Positions 5,005-5,476 of a stretch of DNA of 5,476 bases are shown one piece after another. How positions within the stretch are numbered: position 1 is the stretch's first letter; each line of letters starts with the position of its first letter. This DNA is from Helicobacter sp. (GTDB lineage Bacteria; Campylobacterota; Campylobacteria; Campylobacterales; Helicobacteraceae). Location of the stretch: NCBI RefSeq assembly GCF_014799995.1, contig NZ_JAAVGY010000033.1, forward strand, positions 1 through 5,476. Reading direction: 5' to 3'. Made by a program: the position numbers and the translations under genes. The notes under the pieces were generated by a model, which worked only from the letters and a program-made list of their open reading frames with translations, had not been told where the DNA came from and did not search any database.

Positions 5005-5476
5005 AATAACGCAAAGCTTTTAATTGACTTTCTGTGATTGTGCCATTGGTAGAGAGAATCAGTGTGTTTGGAATAGTATTTATTTTATTTAATTTTTCAT
5101 TATTGAGCTTTTCAAAGAGACTTAAAGAATCAATACTAGATTCTGTAAGAATAATTCTTGCAATCTTGCCTCTCTCCTCTTTTTCTTTGCTGTTAGAAAA
5201 AATTATCGTCTCCAAACCCTTTTTGCCATAGCAAATTTGTTTTAAAGGCTTTGCGTAAGTCTCTCCCTCTTTATTTTTTAAAATAGGATTCTTTAAATGA
5301 AGCTGGTAGCCTGTTTTGGAAAAGATTTGTTGTCCTTGTGATTGTTCTTGCTCGGGCTTGTTTGTCTGTAAGGTTTTGATTGTATAGGTTGGAATCGCAA
5401 TGTTTCCCCTTTCGTCCATTTTGATTTCATTTACTAAATGCTGCAAGATTGCATTGCTAATTCCCCTATCACTAGA
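4967..5476 (-). pseudogene. TOPRIM/DUF3991-like plasmid primase, truncated at 3' end and running off right edge
   Basis: The frame is open from the right edge to the stop at 4967, so the N-terminus lies outside the window. An apparent TTG start at 5446 is internal, because sensible sequence (SSDRGISNAILQHLVNEIKM) precedes and spans it. Visible parts are the R-G-I segment, the DERGNIAIPTYTIK strand, a Gln-rich linker, and TGYQLHLKNPILKNKEGETY. ICYGKKGLETIIF follows, as in DUF3991-type proteins, then the start of a TOPRIM domain, IARIILTESSIDSLSLFEK with its Glu motif, and LILSTNGTITESQLKALRYF. The protein is cut before the TOPRIM D-x-D and the last residues (about ESNKESLPRD) read into virB8 in another frame. 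Such proteins are usually plasmid or ICE DNA-processing enzymes (primase or relaxase-linked). Here the metal site is lost, so activity is not expected. Confidence 0.65.

Noticed and set aside
5444..5446. TTG as start of the primase-like gene
   Set aside because: The frame is open and family-like up to the window edge, and no ribosome site precedes this codon; the true start is outside.
1..5476. tRNA, rRNA, CRISPR array, transposase or complete insertion sequence
   Set aside because: None was seen on either strand by eye; no repeated spacers, no cloverleaf with a CCA end and no DDE or tyrosine-recombinase motifs.

Overview
The window reads as AT-rich DNA from a Campylobacterota (epsilonproteobacterial) organism, most likely a Helicobacter or Campylobacter relative. 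The grounds are the low-GC, A/T-ending codon use, the strong purine-rich ribosome sites, and a minus-strand block of type IV secretion (T4SS) genes resembling the ComB/Cmg/VirB systems of that group. No database search was possible, so the taxon is an inference.

Layout, left to right. (1) Positions 1-546, minus strand: the N-terminal 182 codons of an unrecognised Asn/Lys/Glu-rich protein, running off the left edge. (2) 547-760: an AT-rich divergent intergenic region with two inverted repeats. (3) 761-1809, plus strand: a small cassette of unrecognised genes, each with a clear ribosome site (175 aa, 99 aa, and a 68-codon coiled-coil gene that appears broken by two compensating indels). (4) 1778-2187, minus strand: a fragment of a type IA topoisomerase holding only part of the TOPRIM domain. 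(5) About 2186-2480, plus strand: a compact cassette with a consensus -10 box, a structured leader, an internal intrinsic terminator and a 28-residue single-membrane-helix peptide whose Shine-Dalgarno lies in an 11-bp perfect long-range pairing. This is the architecture of type I toxin mRNAs. (6) 2534-5476, minus strand: a run transcribed right to left of a truncated TOPRIM/DUF3991-like primase, the 3' part of virB8, an intact virB9, a probable 5' part of virB10, and the 3' part of virB6.

The T4SS and DNA-processing genes look like the collapsed remains of a conjugative plasmid or ICE. Only VirB9 looks full length. The primase is joined to the tail of virB8, the head of a VirB10-like gene to the tail of virB6, and the topoisomerase is cut at both ends. 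Secretion is very unlikely to work from these genes alone.

The most interesting object is the small toxin-like cassette between the virB6 and topoisomerase fragments. It is apparently intact amid decay, as expected of an addiction module, and carries regulatory RNA structure visible in the sequence. Its antitoxin is not identified.
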